Of a stretch of DNA of 64,000 nt, positions 58,401-64,000 are shown piece by piece (within the stretch, counting starts at the first letter, position 1; each line of letters opens with the position of its first letter). The notes under the pieces were generated by a model. That model worked only from the letters and a program-made list of their open reading frames with translations, was not told the DNA's origin and did not search any database. Origin of the DNA: Apostichopus japonicus. Its lineage: Eukaryota > Echinodermata > Holothuroidea > Aspidochirotida > Stichopodidae. The stretch spans positions 31,089,960 through 31,153,959 of the forward strand of contig NC_092563.1 in assembly GCF_037975245.1 (NCBI RefSeq). Direction: 5' to 3'. The position numbers were made by a program, and so were the translations under genes.

Positions 58401-61400
58401 AAACTGAAAACAGTACCCCAAATTGTACCGTATATCACGATAAATGTGACTTTTCCTAGTTTTGTCTCTAAAATTAGAAGTTGAAGTTGGAAAAGTTTAG
58501 TTGATGGATTTGTTAACTATAAGAAACACATATTTGAGCTCAGTCATAGCAAGTTACTTGATTTTTCATTTCGGATTATCACATGCAAGGACTGCAAAGT
58601 TAAAATAGTACTTCAAAATAAAATGCAGTACCCCCATACACTGTACTGTATAGCACAAGTAACGGTATATAGAGTGCAATAGTTTCTTGTCTGAAATATG
58701 AAGTCAAAGTTGGAACAATTTTGTTCAAAGACTTGTGTACAATACAAAACAAATGTTTGAGCTCAGACTTAGCAGTTAACTTGAGGAGGCACTTCAAATT
58801 TTCCACAACCTAGTACTCAAAACTGAAAACAGTACCCCAAATTGTACCGTATATCACGATAAATGTGACTTTTCCTAGTTTTGTCTCTAAAATTAGAAGT
58901 TGAAGTTGGAAAAGTTTAGTTGATGGATTTGTTAACTATAAGAAACACATATTTGAGCTCAGTCATAGCAAGTTACTTGATTTTTCATTTCCGATTATCA
59001 CATGCAAGGACTCCAAAGTTAAAATAGTACTTCAAAATCAAATGCAGTACCCCCATACACTTGTACTGTATAGTACAAGTTACCGTATATAAAGTGCAAT
59101 AGTTTCTTGTCTGAAATATGATGTCAAAGTTGGAAAAATTTTGTTCAAAGACTTGTGTACAATACAAAACAAATGTTTGAGCTCAGACTTAGCAGTTAAC
59201 TTGAGGAGGCACTTCAAATTTTCCACAACCTAGTACTCAAAACTGAAAATTGTACCGTATATCACGATAAATGTGACTTTTCCTAGTTTTGTCTCTAAAA
59301 TTAGAAGTTGAAGTTGGAAAAGTTTAGTTGATGGATTTGTTAACTATAAGAAACACATATTTGAGCTCATTCATAGCAAGTTACTTGATTTTTCATTTCC
59401 GATTATCACATGCAAGGACTCCAAAGTTAAAATAGTACTTCAAAATCAAATGCAGTACCCCCATACACTGTACTGTATAGCACAAGTTACGGTATATAAA
59501 GTGGAATAGTTTCTTGTCTGAAATATGAAGTCAAAGTTGGAAAAATTTTGTTCAAAGACTTGTGTACAATACAAAACAAATGTTTGAGCTCAGACTTAGC
59601 AGTTAACTTGAGGAGGCACTTCAAATTTTCCACAACCTAGTACTCAAAACTGAAAACAGTACCCCAAATTGTACCGTATATCACGATAAATGTGACTTTT
59701 CCTAGTTTTGTCTCTAAAATTAGAAGTTGAAGTTGGAAAAGTTTAGTTGATGGATTTGTTAACTATAAGAAACACATATTTGAGCTCAGTCATAGCAAGT
59801 TACTTGATTTTTCATTTCCGATTATCACATGCAAGGACTCCAAAGTTAAAATAGTACTTCAAAATCAAATGCAGTACCCCCATACACTGTTCTGTATAGC
59901 ACAAGCTACGGTATATAAAGTGCAAAAGTTTCTTGTCTGAAATATGATGTCAAAGTTGGAAAAATTTTGTTCAAAAACTTGTTTTCAATACAAAACAAAT
60001 GTTTGAGCTCAGACTTAGCAGTTAACTTGAGGAGGCACTTCAAATTTTCCACAACCTAGTACTCAAAACTGAAAACAGTACCCCAAATTGTACCGTATAT
60101 CACGATAAATGTGACTTTTCCTAGTTTTGTCTCTAAAATTAGAAGTTGAAGTTGGAAAAGTTTAGTTGATGGATTTGTTAACTATAAGAAACACATATTT
60201 GAGCTCAGTCATAGCAAGTTACTTGATTTTTCATATCCGATTATCACATGCAAGGACTGCAAAGTTAAAATAGTACTTCAAAATAAAATGCAGTACCCCC
60301 ATACACTGTACTGTATAGCACAAGTAACGGTATATAGAGTGCAATAGTTTCTTGTCTGAAATATGAAGTCAAAGTTGGAACAATTTTGTTCAAAGACTTG
60401 TGTACAATACAAAACAAATGTTTGAGCTCAGACTTAGCAGTTATCTTGAGGAGGCACTTCAAATTTTCCACAACCTAGTACTCAAAACTGAAAACAGTAC
60501 CCCAAATTGTACCGTATATCACGATAAATGTGACTTTTCCTAGTTTTGTCTCTAAAATTAGAAGTTGAAGTTGGAAAAGTTTAGTTGATGGATTTGTTAA
60601 CTATAAGAAACACATATTTGAGCTCAGTCATAGCAAGTTACTTGATTTTTCATTTCCGATTATCACATGCAAGGACTCCAAAGTTAAAATAGTACTTCAA
60701 AATCAAATGCAGTACCCCCATACACTTGTACTGTATAGTACAAGTTACCGTATATAAAGTGCAATAGTTTCTTGTCTGAAATATGATGTCAAAGTTGGAA
60801 AAATTTTGTTCAAAGACTTGTGTACAATACAAAACAAATGTTTGAGCTCAGACTTAGCAGTTAACTTGAGGAGGCACTTCAAATTTTCCACAACCTAGTA
60901 CTCAAAACTGAAAATTGTACCGTATATCACGATAAATGTGACTTTTCCTAGTTTTGTCTCTAAAATTAGAAGTTGAAGTTGGAAAAGTTTAGTTGATGGA
61001 TTTGTTAACTATAAGAAACACATATTTGAGCTCAGTCATAGCAAGTTACTTGATTTTTCATTTCCGATTATCACATGCAAGGACTCCAAAGTTAAAATAG
61101 TACTTCAAAATCAAATGCAGTACCCCCATACACTGTACTGTATAGCACAAGTTACGGTATATAAAGTGGAATAGTTTCTTGTCTGAAATATGAAGTCAAA
61201 GTTGGAAAAATTTTGTTCAAAGACTTGTGTACAATACAAAACAAATGTTTGAGCTCAGACTTAGCAGTTAACTTGAGGAGGCACTTCAAATTTTCCACAA
61301 CCTAGTACTCAAAACTGAAAACAGTACCCCAAATTGTACCGTATATCACGATAAATGTGACTTTTCCTAGTTTTGTCTCTAAAATTAGAAGTTGAAGTTG

Positions 61401-64000
61401 GAAAAGTTTAGTTGATGGATTTGTTAACTATAAGAAACACATATTTGAGCTCAGTCATAGCAAGTTACTTGATTTTTCATTTCCGATTATCACATGCAAG
61501 GACTCCAAAGTTAAAATAGTACTTCAAAATCAAATGCAGTACCCCCATACACTGTTCTGTATAGCACAAGCTACGGTATATAAAGTGCAAAAGTTTCTTG
61601 TCTGAAATATGATGTCAAAGTTGGAAAAATTTTGTTCAAAAACTTGTTTTCAATACAAAACAAATGTTTGAGCTCAGACTTAGCAGTTAACTTGAGGAGG
61701 CACTTCAAATTTTCCACAACCTAGTACTCAAAACTGAAAACAGTACCCCAAATTGTACCGTATATCACGATAAATGTGACTTTTCCTAGTTTTGTCTCTA
61801 AAATTAGAAGTTGAAGTTGGAAAAGTTTAGTTGATGGATTTGTTAACTATAAGAAACACATATTTGAGCTCAGTCATAGCAAGTTACTTGATTTTTCATA
61901 TCCGATTATCACATGCAAGGACTGCAAAGTTAAAATAGTACTTCAAAATAAAATGCAGTACCCCCATACACTGTACTGTATAGCACAAGTAACGGTATAT
62001 AGAGTGCAATAGTTTCTTGTCTGAAATATGAAGTCAAAGTTGGAACAATTTTGTTCAAAGACTTGTGTACAATACAAAACAAATGTTTGAGCTCAGACTT
62101 AGCAGTTAACTTGAGGAGGCACTTCAAATTTTCCACAACCTAGTACTCAAAACTGAAAACAGTACCCCAAATTGTACCGTATATCACGATAAATGTGACT
62201 TTTCCTAGTTTTGTCTCTAAAATTAGAAGTTGAAGTTGGAAAAGTTTAGTTGATGGATTTGTTAACTATAAGAAACACATATTTGAGCTCAGTCATAGCA
62301 AGTTACTTGATTTTTCATTTCCGATTATCACATGCAAGGACTCCAAAGTTAAAATAGTACTTCAAAATCAAATGCAGTACCCCCATACACTTGTACTGTA
62401 TAGTACAAGTTACCGTATATAAAGTGCAATAGTTTCTTGTCTGAAATATGATGTCAAAGTTGGAAAAATTTTGTTCAAAGACTTGTGTACAATACAAAAC
62501 AAATGTTTGAGCTCAGACTTAGCAGTTAACTTGAGGAGGCACTTCAAATTTTCCACAACCTAGTACTCAAAACTGAAAATTGTACCGTATATCACGATAA
62601 ATGTGACTTTTCCTAGTTTTGTCTCTAAAATTAGAAGTTGAAGTTGGAAAAGTTTAGTTGATGGATTTGTTAACTATAAGAAACACATATTTGAGCTCAT
62701 TCATAGCAAGTTACTTGATTTTTCATTTCCGATTATCACATGCAAGGACTCCAAAGTTAAAATAGTACTTCAAAATCAAATGCAGTACCCCCATACACTG
62801 TACTGTATAGCACAAGTTACGGTATATAAAGTGGAATAGTTTCTTGTCTGAAATATGAAGTCAAAGTTGGAAAAATTTTGTTCAAAGACTTGTGTACAAT
62901 ACAAAACAAATGTTTGAGCTCAGACTTAGCAGTTAACTTGAGGAGGCACTTCAAATTTTCCACAACCTAGTACTCAAAACTGAAAACAGTACCCCAAATT
63001 GTACCGTATATCACGATAAATGTGACTTTTCCTAGTTTTGTCTCTAAAATTAGAAGTTGAAGTTGGAAAAGTTTAGTTGATGGATTTGTTAACTATAAGA
63101 AACACATATTTGAGCTCAGTCATAGCAAGTTACTTGATTTTTCATTTCCGATTATCACATGCAAGGACTCCAAAGTTAAAATAGTACTTCAAAATCAAAT
63201 GCAGTACCCCCATACACTGTTCTGTATAGCACAAGCTACGGTATATAAAGTGCAAAAGTTTCTTGTCTGAAATATGATGTCAAAGTTGGAAAAATTTTGT
63301 TCAAAAACTTGTTTTCAATACAAAACAAATGTTTGAGCTCAGACTTAGCAGTTAACTTGAGGAGGCACTTCAAATTTTCCACAACCTAGTACTCAAAACT
63401 GAAAACAGTACCCCAAATTGTACCGTATATCACGATAAATGTGACTTTTCCTAGTTTTGTCTCTAAAATTAGAAGTTGAAGTTGGAAAAGTTTAGTTGAT
63501 GGATTTGTTAACTATAAGAAACACATATTTGAGCTCAGTCATAGCAAGTTACTTGATTTTTCATATCCGATTATCACATGCAAGGACTCCAAAGTTAAAA
63601 TAGTACTTCAAAATAAAATGCAGTACCCCCATACACTGTACTGTATAGCACAAGTAACGGTATATAGAGTGCAATAGTTTCTTGTCTGAAATATGAAGTC
63701 AAAGTTGGAACAATTTTGTTCAAAGACTTGTGTACAATACAAAACAAATGTTTGAGCTCAGACTTAGCAGTTAACTTGAGGAGGCACTTCAAATTTTCCA
63801 CAACCTAGTACTCAAAACTGAAAACAGTACCCCAAATTGTACCGTATATCACGATAAATGTGACTTTTCCTAGTTTTGTCTCTAAAATTAGAAGTTGAAG
63901 TTGGAAAAGTTTAGTTGATGGATTTGTTAACTATAAGAAACACATATTTGAGCTCAGTCATAGCAAGTTACTTGATTTTTCATTTCCGATTATCACATGC
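49500..64000 (+). repeat. Satellite array, about 417-bp dimeric unit, about 34 copies, open at the right
   Basis: Each unit has half A (AAACACATATTTGAGCTCAG, then GGACTCCAAAGTTAAAATAG, GCAGTACCCCCATACACTG, TTTCTTGTCTGAAATATGA) and half B (AAACAAATGTTTGAGCTCAG, then GGCACTTCAAATTTTCCAC, AGTACCCCAAATTGTACCG, TTTTGTCTCTAAAATTAGAA). The halves align with each other (TTTGAGCTCAG, CAGTACCCC, GTTTTGTCT/GTTTCTTGTCT, AAAGTTGGAA), showing origin by duplication of a roughly 210-bp monomer. Units at the left edge (49,500-50,150) are clearly diverged; those further right are nearly identical. A variant missing about 12 bp (GAAAATTGTACCG) recurs near 52,990, 55,910, 59,245, 60,910 and 62,575. Frames of 60-68 codons recur with the repeat and are not genes. 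Confidence 0.97.
58580..64000 (+). repeat. 1,665-bp higher-order repeat (four dimers), just over three copies
   Basis: Four distinguishable dimers repeat in fixed order. A has GGACTGCAAAG (or CTCCAAAG) with CAAGTAACGGTATATAGAG. B has ACACTTGTACTGTATAGTAC and the 12-bp deletion. C has GTTACGGTATATAAAGTGGA. D has ACTGTTCTGTATAGCACAAG and GTGCAAAAG. Landmarks recur exactly 1,665 bp apart: 58,600, 60,265, 61,930 and 63,595 for A; 58,985, 60,650 and 62,315 for B. A shorter A-C precursor pair precedes at about 57,740-58,580. Confidence 0.93.

Noticed and set aside
49740-63801. Many 60-68-codon frames on both strands beginning MENLKCLLKLTAKSELKH or MQYPHTMYCIAQVTVYS
   Set aside because: They repeat with the satellite unit, overlap each other on opposite strands, and differ only where the repeat differs. 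Conservation is explained by homogenisation, not coding selection.
49500-64000. CRISPR array
   Set aside because: Repeat units are about 417 bp with no unique spacers, and the context is eukaryotic.

Overview
This is eukaryotic, animal-type nuclear DNA: AT-rich and intron-containing, with no operons or bacterial gene architecture, and dominated by repeats. The mobile-element families (CR1/L2-like LINEs, a probable Academ-type DNA transposon, DUF4806-like and CIDE-N-like exons) and frequent CCTAGG/AGGCCTA words suggest a marine invertebrate. An echinoderm or related deuterostome is a guess from general familiarity, not a demonstration. No tRNA or rRNA gene and no intact long host gene is visible.

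Layout. 1-1,037: 3' end of a dead CR1/L2-like LINE. 1,040-9,800: mostly anonymous AT-rich DNA with small inverted repeats, a cluster of a GTCCCGTACGACACAAA motif (6.9-8.2 kb) and a CIDE-N-like exon broken by a stop (6.1-6.5 kb). 9,840-12,825 (-): decayed zinc-finger/transposase-like gene. 13,395-17,640: a LINE reverse-transcriptase fragment (-) split by a 3.5-kb DNA transposon with about 300-bp terminal inverted repeats and a broken XPG/FEN-like nuclease gene. 17,876-25,619: a giant inverted repeat (two arms of about 3.6 kb, 0.47-kb loop) with GGTAA/TTACC-rich tandem repeats in each arm and a telomere-like patch at the loop edge. 26-39 kb: simple repeats, a 285-bp GTAT microsatellite, a small MITE-like element, a five-unit 135-bp tandem repeat, monomeric relatives of the terminal satellite, two minisatellites and two more LINE remnants. 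39,368-46,318: a roughly 7-kb element bounded by inverted repeats, with GC-rich subterminal repeats, an orphan XPG-like exon and exons of a DUF4806-like gene. 46.3-49.5 kb: sparse DNA with a possible first exon and a perfect 42-bp palindrome. 49,500-64,000: a satellite array of roughly 417-bp dimers, organised at its right end into an exact 1,665-bp higher-order repeat and running off the window.

The coding matter is almost all transposon-derived and mostly dead. The strongest signals are the satellite with visible monomer, dimer and tetramer-of-dimers levels, the transposon caught inside the LINE with its probable target duplication readable, the long foldback structure, and the DUF4806-bearing element. 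All family names come from motif recognition by eye; no search was run.
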